A stretch of 6,243 nt of DNA from Parvibaculum sp. (GTDB lineage: Bacteria > Pseudomonadota > Alphaproteobacteria > Parvibaculales > Parvibaculaceae), in the NCBI GenBank assembly GCA_020062605.1, contig JAGUWA010000001.1:1-6243 (forward strand). The letters run 5' to 3'. Made by a program: the position numbers and the translations under genes. The first letter of the stretch is position 1. Every line of letters starts with the position of its first letter. The notes beneath the pieces were generated by a model. The model saw only the letters and a program-made list of their open reading frames with translations, did not search any database and was not told the origin of the DNA. Shown here piece after piece: positions 1 to 6,068 of this stretch.

Positions 1-215
1 CGCGCCGCGGCCGCCGTCACGAGAGGCACGGAAATTCCCGCCTTGTCGGGTCCGCAGGGGCCGGGCGAAAGGATGATCGCGTCCGGCGCCAGCGCCAGCG
101 CCCCCTCCACCGATATCTCGTCGGTCCTGATCGTGCGGCGCTCATGCCCAAGCTCGCCGACATAGCGCGCGAGGTTGTGAACGAAGCTGTCGAAATTGTC
201 GATGACGAGGATCAT
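1..215 (-). CDS. pabA: Glutamine amidotransferase subunit of aminodeoxychorismate synthase (PabA/TrpG type), N-terminal part only
   Basis: The gene runs off the left edge; 71 codons of an expected 190-200 are present. Seen: the start reads MILVIDNFDSFVHNLARY, the classic opening of class I glutamine amidotransferases of the TrpG/PabA family, and an SPGP motif lies at residues 50-53, followed by a GISV segment typical of the family. The catalytic Cys-His-Glu triad lies outside the window, so activity cannot be judged. Known family role: it hydrolyses glutamine and passes ammonia to PabB (or TrpE). The ATG overlaps the pabB stop codon by 4 bp (ATGA), and a good ribosome binding site sits 7 nt upstream inside pabB, so translational coupling to pabB is likely. 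This argues for folate synthesis, although in many bacteria one such subunit serves both the p-aminobenzoate and tryptophan pathways, so trpG is an alternative name. Confidence 0.93.
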   Translation of the reverse strand, partial: MILVIDNFDSFVHNLARYVGELGHERRTIRTDEISVEGALALAPDAIILSPGPCGPDKAGISVPLVTAAAA

Positions 216-1648
216 GCGCTTTCTCCCGCAAGGAGCGGCGCGTTTCCGGATGTGTCTTCGGCAGTCAGCGCGCGCCGCATGTCACGCGCCTTCGCAAGCG
301 TTTCCTCGTATTCGGCTTCCGGATCGGAGTCGGCCACGATCCCGCCCCCGGCCTGGAAGGTCACGCGCCTGTCCTTCACGGTCATGGTGCGGATCGCGAT
401 GGCGCTGTCCATATTGCCATCGGCGCCGAGATAGCCGATGGCTCCGCAATAAGGGCCGCGCGCGGTTGGTTCGAGTTCCGCGATGATTTCCATGGCCCGG
501 CGCTTCGGTGCGCCCGTCACGGAGCCACCGGGAAAACACGCGGCAAGGAGGTCGGTAGCGGTTTCGCCTCTCCTCAATTTTCCCCGTACCGTCGACACGA
601 GATGATGCACATTGGCGAAACTCTCGAGTTCGCAGAGCTTCTCCACGGTGACGGAGCTATCCTCGCAGACGCGCGAGATGTCGTTCCGCAGCAGGTCGAC
701 GATCATCACGTTTTCCGCGCGGTCTTTCTCCGAAGCAAGAAGTTCGGCGGCCAGGCGGCTGTCTTCCTCGGGGGTCAACCCACGCCCGCGCGTTCCCTTG
801 ATCGGCTTCGTCTCGACGTCCCCGTCGCGGCAGAGAAGAAAGCGTTCCGGCGATGAGGAGACGATCGCGCCCTCGCCGAAATTGAAGAAGGAGGCGAAGG
901 GCGCGGGGCTCGCGGTGCGCAGCCTTGCATACAGCGCATAGGGCGTGTCGCCTTCGGAGAGCGTCGCTTCGAAGCGTTGCGAAAGATTCGCCTGGAAGAT
1001 ATCCCCGGCATGGATGTAGTCGATGACCCGCGCGACCGCCCTTTCATACCCCTCACGCGTGAAGTTCGAGCAGATGCCGGGTGTTGCGACGGGCGCGGGA
1101 GCCATCGCTCTCTGCGGCGAGGCCAGCCGCTCGCGCATTTCGGCAGCGCGCAACACCGCGCGCTTCCGGCGTGCATCGGGGTCGCGTTCGGGCAGCCCCG
1201 TCGAAATGATGAAGGCCCGGCCTGCCACCATGTCGAAGGCGAGCACCGTGTCGTAAAAGCCGAGTGCCATGTCGGGCAGATGCTGGTCGTCTATGGCGAA
1301 GGGCCGCTCCTGCGGCGGCAGACGTTCCAGTGTCCGCCCGAGCCCATAGCCGAAGAAGCCCGCCGCGCCGCCGGGGAAGGGTGGCGTGTCCTTGCCGCCT
1401 TCCACCGGAGGGAGCTCCGCAAGAGCGGATTTCAGGAGGTCGAAGGGTTTTCCCGCCTCGCCCTGCCGCCAGCAAAGGCGCCGGAAGGGATCGGCCGCGA
1501 TGAAGCTCCAGCGTCCGTGCAGGGCGGGATCGCGTGCGGGCCCCGCCGTGGCGCTGTCGAGGAAAAGCGCGAAGGGGTCCGCTGCCAGCGCATGGAAAAA
1601 CTCATGCGGTGCGACCCAGTCCAGCTCTTCGATGAGCGGCTTCATCAC
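212..1648 (-). CDS. pabB: Aminodeoxychorismate synthase component I (PabB)
   Basis: This 478-aa protein of the chorismate-utilising family (TrpE/PabB/MenF) should aminate chorismate to 4-amino-4-deoxychorismate, using ammonia from PabA, as the first committed step to p-aminobenzoate and folate in the cytoplasm. Seen: HAGDIFQANLSQRF at 213-226, SSSPERFL at 264-271, KPIKGTRGRG at 281-290, MIVDLLRND at 315-323, HHLVSTV at 348-354, PGGSVTGAPK at 373-382, GAIGY at 402-406 and GGGIVADSDPEAEYEET at 434-450. Lys284 in PIKGT is the PabB-diagnostic lysine; anthranilate synthases have PIAGT there. The length is normal and no C-terminal PabC-like lyase domain is fused. The first codon is GTG at 1648, immediately followed by ATG at 1645. 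An AAGAGAG stretch on the coding strand lies 6 nt from the GTG and 9 nt from the ATG, so either start is possible. It is followed by pabA with a 4-bp overlap and preceded by an alpha/beta hydrolase gene 29 bp away. Confidence 0.96.
   Translation of the reverse strand: MMKPLIEELDWVAPHEFFHALAADPFALFLDSATAGPARDPALHGRWSFIAADPFRRLCWRQGEAGKPFDLLKSALAELPPVEGGKDTPPFPGGAAGFFGYGLGRTLERLPPQERPFAIDDQHLPDMALGFYDTVLAFDMVAGRAFIISTGLPERDPDARRKRAVLRAAEMRERLASPQRAMAPAPVATPGICSNFTREGYERAVARVIDYIHAGDIFQANLSQRFEATLSEGDTPYALYARLRTASPAPFASFFNFGEGAIVSSSPERFLLCRDGDVETKPIKGTRGRGLTPEEDSRLAAELLASEKDRAENVMIVDLLRNDISRVCEDSSVTVEKLCELESFANVHHLVSTVRGKLRRGETATDLLAACFPGGSVTGAPKRRAMEIIAELEPTARGPYCGAIGYLGADGNMDSAIAIRTMTVKDRRVTFQAGGGIVADSDPEAEYEETLAKARDMRRALTAEDTSGNAPLLAGESA
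223..227 (-). promoter_or_regulatory. Ribosome binding site of pabA
   Basis: On the minus strand GGGAG lies 7 nt upstream of the pabA ATG (213-215), inside the 3' end of pabB. It supports this start and the coupled ATGA overlap. Confidence 0.6.
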
Positions 1649-1677
1649 CGGCTACTCTCTTGCCTTGTCAGGCGTTG

Positions 1678-2769
1678 TCATTCGGTTGCGGGCCGGCCGG
1701 CCTCGAAGGCATCACCCTGCGCCGCATCGTGGCTGCAGCTGCCGCATTGCCGCGATTCCAGGCGCGTCAGCGGCCCACGCGGTTTTCCGCCCGCGCCTGC
1801 GGAAGTGATTTTTGCATCCTGAACCCGAAGAAAGTCTGTAATGAGGCCGCTCACAAGTTCGGGATCGGCAAAGGTGATGTTATGCCCGGCTCCCGGATAA
1901 GACCGAAGCTGCGCCTGCGGCATGAGTTCCATCAGTTTCGTCGCATTTTCATAAGGCACGGTCTCGTCGGCCTCGCCCCAGATGGCAAGGACCGGCAGTT
2001 TCGATGCGCCGACATCCGCGAAGAAAGAGTTGGCGCCGGTCAGCGGGTAGTGCCTCATGGTCGACAGCAGCGCGTCGCCATAGCCGCGATATTCAAGTTG
2101 CCGGTTGAAGCCCGCAAGGAAAGCGCCGGGGTTCGGCGCGCTCGAGGCTTCCTTCGCGGCTGCGCTGTAGAAGAGGCGAGTACCGAACAGGCGAACGATC
2201 CAGTCGCCGATAAGGGGCCGCTTCAACAGTTCGGCGTTTTCGTTCAATGCAACGCCGAGGCCCGCAGGTGCGATGAGCGTCAACGAACGCACGCGCTCGG
2301 GGTGGCGGGCGGCGAAGATCGTCGCAATTGCACCGCCCATCGAATAGCCGACGAGATCGACGCGGCGATTGATGTTCAGGGCTTCGATCAGTTCATCGAG
2401 CTGCCGGTCGAAAAGGTCGGCATTGTAGATGGCGTCCGGCCTGTCGGAGAGGCCGCGCCCGAAATTGTCATAAGCGAGGACGCGGTAGCCCGCTTCTGTC
2501 AGCGGCGCGAAGTGATCGTCCCAGACGAAAGAGGGCGTCGAGAACCCGTGAACCAGCACGACGGTCGGTCCGGCTTCAGGCCCTTCGAGCCGGTAGTGAA
2601 CCGTGCCGGAGGCCAGTTCGATGAAGCGGTAGGCGTTGCCTTGCGCCTCGAGGGCGGTGCGGGCTCCCGCATCGAGCGGGGCCCGGGCGCGCCCTGCCGC
2701 CCAGAAGCTCATGAACATGATGAGGAGGAGTGCGAGTCCGAGAATTGCCGCTCCCTTCGCAATCGCCAT
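1678..2769 (-). CDS. Membrane-anchored alpha/beta-fold hydrolase
   Basis: This 363-aa serine hydrolase has no assignable substrate. Seen: a hydrophobic N-terminal segment at residues 7-24 (uncleaved anchor or signal), then an alpha/beta-hydrolase domain at about 47-315. The domain carries an HG oxyanion motif at 74-75, DNFGRG at 101-106, the nucleophile elbow GYSMGG at 141-146 (Ser143), the likely acid Asp268 in WGEADETVP, and His296 in GAGH. The triad is therefore complete. A segment with a lid-like position lies between about 170 and 240. Sequence style is close to the epoxide hydrolase / meta-cleavage product hydrolase / lipase group, which does not fix the reaction. Residues about 316-363 form a Gly/Ala/Arg-rich tail with a CGSC motif that is not part of the fold. 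With the N-terminal anchor, the domain probably faces the periplasm. It lies 29 bp upstream of pabB on the same strand and may be co-transcribed. It starts at ATG 2769, with an AAGG 12 nt upstream as a weak ribosome binding site. Confidence 0.9.
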   Translation of the reverse strand: MAIAKGAAILGLALLLIMFMSFWAAGRARAPLDAGARTALEAQGNAYRFIELASGTVHYRLEGPEAGPTVVLVHGFSTPSFVWDDHFAPLTEAGYRVLAYDNFGRGLSDRPDAIYNADLFDRQLDELIEALNINRRVDLVGYSMGGAIATIFAARHPERVRSLTLIAPAGLGVALNENAELLKRPLIGDWIVRLFGTRLFYSAAAKEASSAPNPGAFLAGFNRQLEYRGYGDALLSTMRHYPLTGANSFFADVGASKLPVLAIWGEADETVPYENATKLMELMPQAQLRSYPGAGHNITFADPELVSGLITDFLRVQDAKITSAGAGGKPRGPLTRLESRQCGSCSHDAAQGDAFEAGRPATE

Positions 2770-2989
2770 GATGCTTTTGAACCTTTTCTGCCTCGGTTCC
2801 GCGCTTCCCTTGCGGAAGGCGTCAGGGAGCGCAGTCTAGTGCCTTGGCGACGTGCCTACAAATGCCTCTGCCGGGGTTGCGGGAGGGCTGAAATGCAGGC
2901 TTGATGCGGGAAAATGGGGGATCGTCTTCAGCGGGCCGGACCTGCCGGGCGATCCTGTTTTCGCACGGAACTCGCACGGGGAGATCGAT
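2770..2989. other. Divergent intergenic region
   Basis: This 220-bp spacer lies between the minus-strand hydrolase and the plus-strand SDR gene, so promoters for both transcription units should lie here. I could not identify a convincing -35/-10 pair on either strand. A short inverted repeat CTTCC/GGAAG (2804-2808 and 2814-2818, 5-nt loop, extendable by two pairs across a one-base bulge) lies in the leader of the hydrolase gene; its role is unknown and it may be chance. The SDR reading frame stays open back to 2852, but that stretch does not look like SDR sequence. Confidence 0.5.
2978..2983 (+). promoter_or_regulatory. Ribosome binding site that fixes the SDR start
   Basis: GGGGAG lies 6 nt upstream of the ATG at 2990. 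The open frame extends upstream to an ATG at 2852, but that ATG lacks a comparable site and would add 46 residues in front of the Rossmann fold, so 2990 is preferred. Confidence 0.7.
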
Positions 2990-3793
2990 ATGGCGAATGC
3001 TTTCAAGGATCAGGTTCTTGCCGGGAAGACCGCTTTCGTCGCCGGTGCATCGAGCGGCATCAATCTCGGTATCGCGCAACATTTCGCGCGCGCGGGCGCG
3101 AAGGTCGCGCTTATCAGCCGCAGCCACGAGAAGATTACGGCGGCGGCCCAGACCATTACGGATGAGGGATATGAGGCGATCGGCATGGCCGCCGACGTTC
3201 GCGACTTCAACTCCGTCGATCAGGCGATGGCCAAGGCGCATGAAATGTTCGGCAAGTTCGACATCGTGCTTTCCGGCGCGGCGGGTAACTTCGTTGCGCC
3301 TGCGCTCGGCATGTCTTCCAACGGTTTCAAGACGGTGGTCGATATCGACCTCATTGGCACGTTCAACGTGTTGCGCGCCTCGTTCCAGTATCTGAACCGG
3401 CCCGGCGCATCGCTTATCTCGATCACGGCGCCGCAGGCCGTGAACCCCAGCGTCTTCCAGGCGCATGTCTGTGCGGCTAAGGCGGGCATCAACATGCTGA
3501 CCAAGTGCCTCGCCATGGAATGGGGACCGGCGGGTGTGCGCGTCAATGCGATATCCCCGGGGCCGATTGCAGATACCGAAGGCATGGCGAGGCTTGCGCC
3601 GACGCCGGAGATGGAAAAGGCGATCAAGTCCCGCATCGCCATGCGCGACTACGGCACCAAGACGGACATCGCCGATACGGCGCTTTTCCTGTCGACGGAC
3701 AATGCGAAATACATCACGGGCACGATCGTCGATTGCGACGGCGGTTCGAAGCTCGGCGATGCGGGCGCCGATGCGCTTGGCGAGTTCGCCTGA
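2990..3793 (+). CDS. SDR-family oxidoreductase resembling 2,4-dienoyl-CoA reductase
   Basis: This 267-aa short-chain dehydrogenase/reductase is of normal length. Seen: the nucleotide-binding glycine motif GASSGINLG at residues 19-27; SRS at 43-45 after beta-2, compatible with NADP(H) preference; SGAAGNF at 95-101; DIDLIGTFNVLRA at 118-130; QAHVCAAKAG at 157-166; and ISPGPIADTEG at 188-198. The AAGNF, H-x4-K (His159, Lys164) and PGPI-x2-TEG patterns match my memory of the peroxisomal 2,4-dienoyl-CoA reductase (DECR2/SPS19) subgroup. The usual catalytic Tyr of the YxxxK motif is Val160 here, which fits that subgroup and is not a mutation of a classical SDR. Inferred role: NADPH-dependent reduction of 2,4-dienoyl-CoA, or of a related unsaturated acyl-CoA, during breakdown of polyunsaturated fatty acids. 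The damaged crotonase 1.2 kb downstream fits acyl-CoA metabolism. The next gene starts on the base after this stop codon. General SDR assignment is secure; the exact substrate is not. Confidence 0.93.
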   Translation: MANAFKDQVLAGKTAFVAGASSGINLGIAQHFARAGAKVALISRSHEKITAAAQTITDEGYEAIGMAADVRDFNSVDQAMAKAHEMFGKFDIVLSGAAGNFVAPALGMSSNGFKTVVDIDLIGTFNVLRASFQYLNRPGASLISITAPQAVNPSVFQAHVCAAKAGINMLTKCLAMEWGPAGVRVNAISPGPIADTEGMARLAPTPEMEKAIKSRIAMRDYGTKTDIADTALFLSTDNAKYITGTIVDCDGGSKLGDAGADALGEFA

Positions 3794-4906
3794 ATGACCG
3801 CCCGGGAGCGCGGTTCGCCGCACTCTATCAGGCAGCTCGAGTCGCTCGAGAGCATGGAGGGGATCGTTCGGGTAGAGCCCAGCGTTCCGTCCTCCGGCTC
3901 TCTGCTGTACCGGCTGCCCAAGGGCGCCCTTGTTCACGCGGTCTATCCCGGCGTGCTCGTTGCGGTCACGATTGCGCTCGCCTCTTCCTGGCTCTCGCAG
4001 CATTACGGCGCCCCGGTCATGCTGTTTGCCCTGCTTTTCGGCATGGCCTTCCATTTTCTTCACGAAGAAGGCCGCTGTGTGGCGGGTATCGAGTTCTCGT
4101 CTCGCACCATCCTGAGGATCGGCGTGGCGCTGCTCGGCGTCAGGATCACGGCGGGCGAGATTGCAAGCCTTGGCGTCGTGCCTGTCCTCACGGTGGTTGC
4201 GGGCGTCGCGACGACCATCCTTGTCGGCGTGCTGGTGTCGCGCTTTCTCGGCCTCAATCGTCTCTTCGGCGTTTTGTCGGGCGGTGCGGTCGCCATCTGC
4301 GGCGCGTCGGCGGCGCTGGCCATTGCGTCCGTCCTGCCGAACAGGGCGGAGGGTGAGCGCGACACGATCCTGACTGTCGTCAGCGTTACCGCTCTTTCGA
4401 CGCTTGCGATGATCGTCTATCCGGTTTTCGTCGGCGCGATCGGTCTCAATGACATGCGGGCGGGGATATTTCTCGGTGGAACGATCCATGATGTCGCCCA
4501 GGTCGTGGGCGCGGGCTACATGGTTTCGGTCGAGACAGGCGACGTCGCGACCTATGTGAAGCTTCTCCGGGTCGCCATGCTGCTGCCGGTCGTCTTCTGC
4601 ATTGCGCTTGTGCTCAGCCGCACGAACAAGGGGGCGGGTGCGGGCGGGACGAAATTCTTTCCGCTGTTCCTCGTCGGGTTTGCGGCTCTCGTTGTCGTCA
4701 ACAGTCTCGGACTTCTGTCACCACCGGTGGTCGGTGCGGCGACGGATGTGTCGCGCTGGTGTCTGGTGACCGCAATTGCCGCGCTTGGCATGAAGACTTC
4801 CTTCCGCGATCTTGCGGCGGCGGGCTGGCGTCCGGTTGGGCTCATGCTTGCCGAAACGCTCTGGATCGCCGGCCTTGTGCTGGTATCGGTCGAATTCTTC
4901 GTTTGA
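3794..4906 (+). CDS. YeiH-family putative sulfate exporter, integral membrane protein
   Basis: This 370-aa polytopic membrane protein is of the YeiH / conserved hypothetical 698 family (often annotated as putative sulfate exporter). Seen: a polar N-terminus of about 43 residues, then roughly ten hydrophobic segments (about 47-67, 72-90, 104-118, 127-150, 162-181, 191-217, 222-242, 258-275, 287-306, 346-368). The family-typical motifs are GGAVAICGASAALA at 163-176 and GGTIHDVAQVVGAG at 228-241. The sulfate-export role is a family label drawn from work on a few members; the substrate here is unknown. The ATG at 3794 directly follows the SDR stop (TGA-ATG, no gap) without a strong ribosome binding site of its own, suggesting translational coupling. 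An in-frame ATG at 3854 (Met21) would give a tail closer to the usual family length and cannot be excluded. The next gene begins 61 bp downstream. Confidence 0.93.
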   Translation: MTARERGSPHSIRQLESLESMEGIVRVEPSVPSSGSLLYRLPKGALVHAVYPGVLVAVTIALASSWLSQHYGAPVMLFALLFGMAFHFLHEEGRCVAGIEFSSRTILRIGVALLGVRITAGEIASLGVVPVLTVVAGVATTILVGVLVSRFLGLNRLFGVLSGGAVAICGASAALAIASVLPNRAEGERDTILTVVSVTALSTLAMIVYPVFVGAIGLNDMRAGIFLGGTIHDVAQVVGAGYMVSVETGDVATYVKLLRVAMLLPVVFCIALVLSRTNKGAGAGGTKFFPLFLVGFAALVVVNSLGLLSPPVVGAATDVSRWCLVTAIAALGMKTSFRDLAAAGWRPVGLMLAETLWIAGLVLVSVEFFV

Positions 4907-4957
4907 CGTCTTGCCCATACCTTCCGCGCGGGTAGTCTCGAAAGAAAGATATCCACC

Positions 4958-4963
4958 GGGAGG
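4958..4963 (+). promoter_or_regulatory. Ribosome binding site of the crotonase gene
   Basis: GGGAGG lies 4 nt upstream of the ATG at 4968. It sets the start of the crotonase reading frame; the frame is open further upstream (to 4812), but only inside the exporter gene. Confidence 0.6.
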
Positions 4964-4967
4964 AACC

Positions 4968-5626
4968 ATGACACCGCGCATTCAGCCGTCGGCGTTCACC
5001 TGCATTCTCTACGAGGTGCGCGATCATGTGGCGGTCGTCACCCTCAATCGACCGGACCGGCGCAACGCGTTGAACCGGCGCGCCTATGATGAGGTCGAAG
5101 CGGCGTTCCGCGCCGCCTCCGCAGATCCCGAAGTGCGCTGCGTGATCGTGACCGGGGCCGACCCCGCCTTCTGCTCCGGTGAGGATGTGAAGGAGATGAT
5201 GACGGGCGAACAGCACGAGCAGAGCGTTGCGCGGCTCACCAGCGTTCGGCCCGAGCCGACGCCCGCCGCCGTCGCCGCGCTCTGGCGGCTTCCCGCCATC
5301 GTCGGACCTGCCAAGGCAGCGGAATTCCTGTTCACGGGCGACGTGATCAATGCAGCGGAAGCCCGGCGCATCGGCCTTGTCAGCGAGGTTGTGCCGCATG
5401 AAGAACTGATGGTCGCGCGACGGCACTCGCCGGGCGGATTGCCGTCAACGCGCCGCTTGCGCTGCGTTTCATGAAGGAGGAACTGCGCCGCACCTCCTAT
5501 GGAGATCTGCGCGAAATCGGTAGCTGGGTGAGCGGAACGCTGGGTAAACTCTTCCAGACGGAAGATCATCGCGAAGGCGTGCGCAGCTTCCTTGAGAAGC
5601 GCGCGCCCGAGTTCAAGGGACGCTAG
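4968..5626 (+). pseudogene. Enoyl-CoA hydratase/isomerase (crotonase) family, with internal deletion and frameshift
   Basis: An intact crotonase would hydrate 2-enoyl-CoA in beta-oxidation or a similar acyl-CoA route. Seen: a normal crotonase N-terminus (VAVVTLNRPDRRNALN at 21-36, VIVTGADPAFCSGEDVKEM at 59-77, containing the first oxyanion-hole region). The frame then jumps from residue 105 (PAAVAAL) directly to WRLPAIVGPAKAAEFLFTG. Family members carry about 50 more residues here, including the NGAAVGWGMELAL-like helix (second oxyanion-hole glycine and catalytic acid positions) and the following FGE segment; these are missing, in frame, at about 5280-5285. The frame then breaks at about 5409-5419: frame 0 ends ELMVARRHS and stops at 5457-5474, while the expected ending (ATALAGRIAVNAPLAL through FLEKRAPEFKGR, stop TAG 5624-5626) continues in another frame from about 5417. 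The shift equals loss of one base, in a GCGCG run. Both lesions make the copy nonfunctional as written; a sequencing or assembly fault is the main alternative. Confidence 0.85.
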
Positions 5627-5631
5627 GCGGA

Positions 5632-5988
5632 ATGGCGCTCTTCTTCGACCAGGAATGGTTCGATGCGAAGCTGAGAGAAGCGGGGCTGACGCGCGATCAT
5701 GTTGCGTCGGCGCTTGGTCTTTCTCGTGCCGAGATCGAGGAGATATGGAAGGACCAGCGTGAACTCGCCTCTCGTGACGTGAGCGTTCTCGCCGGGCTTC
5801 TCGCCGCTTCGTCCGCCGAGGTGGCGAACAAGGCGGGGATATCGACGCCCGTTCCCGCCGCTCCGGCGTCGGCAAGCAGCGATGCCGCCCTCATGGCGAA
5901 GCTCGAAGCAATGGACGCGCGCCTTGCCCGTATCGAAAGAGCGGTGGCAGATCTTCAGTCGCTCGTTCTCGCCACGCGAAACAACTGA
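5632..5988 (+). CDS. Small HTH-domain protein with C-terminal coiled coil
   Basis: This 118-aa protein of unknown function begins 5 nt after the crotonase stop. Seen: an N-terminal all-helical region at about 7-60, with a helix-turn-helix-like order: a helix around 7-17, GLTRDHVASALGLSRAEIEEIW at 18-39 as the turn-containing pair, then a helix at about 46-60. This is the layout of XRE/Cro-type DNA-binding domains. An Ala/Pro/Ser-rich linker follows at about 71-84. A predicted coiled coil at about 86-114 (heptad-like spacing of Leu, Met, Ile in MAKLEAMDARLARIERAVADL) would allow self-association. AAGGGA at 5615-5620 lies 11 nt upstream as a possible ribosome binding site. I recall similar small proteins in other alphaproteobacteria annotated only as HTH or hypothetical. 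DNA binding is inferred; the recognition helix is acidic (EIEEI), so a protein-binding role is a fair alternative. Confidence 0.82.
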   Translation: MALFFDQEWFDAKLREAGLTRDHVASALGLSRAEIEEIWKDQRELASRDVSVLAGLLAASSAEVANKAGISTPVPAAPASASSDAALMAKLEAMDARLARIERAVADLQSLVLATRNN

Positions 5989-6068
5989 CGCGCCAAACCG
6001 GCGTGTCACCACGCCTTCCAGCGTGACGGGCGGACGTCGGGTGATCGGAGATTGCTTACTGAGCGCGA
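5989..6068. other. Convergent intergenic spacer
   Basis: This 80-bp gap lies between two converging genes. It contains short complementary stretches (CACGC/GCGTG, about 6010-6026, 6-nt loop), but there is no T-run on either side, so I do not call a rho-independent terminator. Confidence 0.4.

Noticed and set aside
1660..2904. 414-codon open frame on the plus strand opposite the alpha/beta hydrolase
   Set aside because: The hydrolase on the other strand has a full catalytic triad and fold motifs; this frame shows none and is a GC-driven shadow.
2852..2989. 46-residue upstream extension of the SDR
   Set aside because: It has no ribosome binding site at 2852, its composition is unlike an SDR N-terminus, and there is a strong site in front of the ATG at 2990.
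2822..4489. 555-codon open frame on the minus strand, opposite the SDR and exporter genes
   Set aside because: It is extremely rich in Arg, Asp, His and Glu with no domain, and it lies antisense to two clearly recognisable genes; this is the usual mirror frame of high-GC coding DNA.
4720..4731. Perfect 12-bp palindrome ACCACCGGTGGT inside the exporter gene
   Set aside because: It encodes ordinary residues (SPPVVG region), occurs once and has no partner site; most likely chance in GC-rich coding DNA.
4911..4938. Possible promoter TTGCCC-16 nt-TAGTCT before the crotonase
   Set aside because: The -10 matches only three of six consensus bases; it is too weak to call without expression data.
6005..6030. 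Candidate terminator hairpin between the converging genes
   Set aside because: The stem is only five pairs and there is no T-run on either strand.
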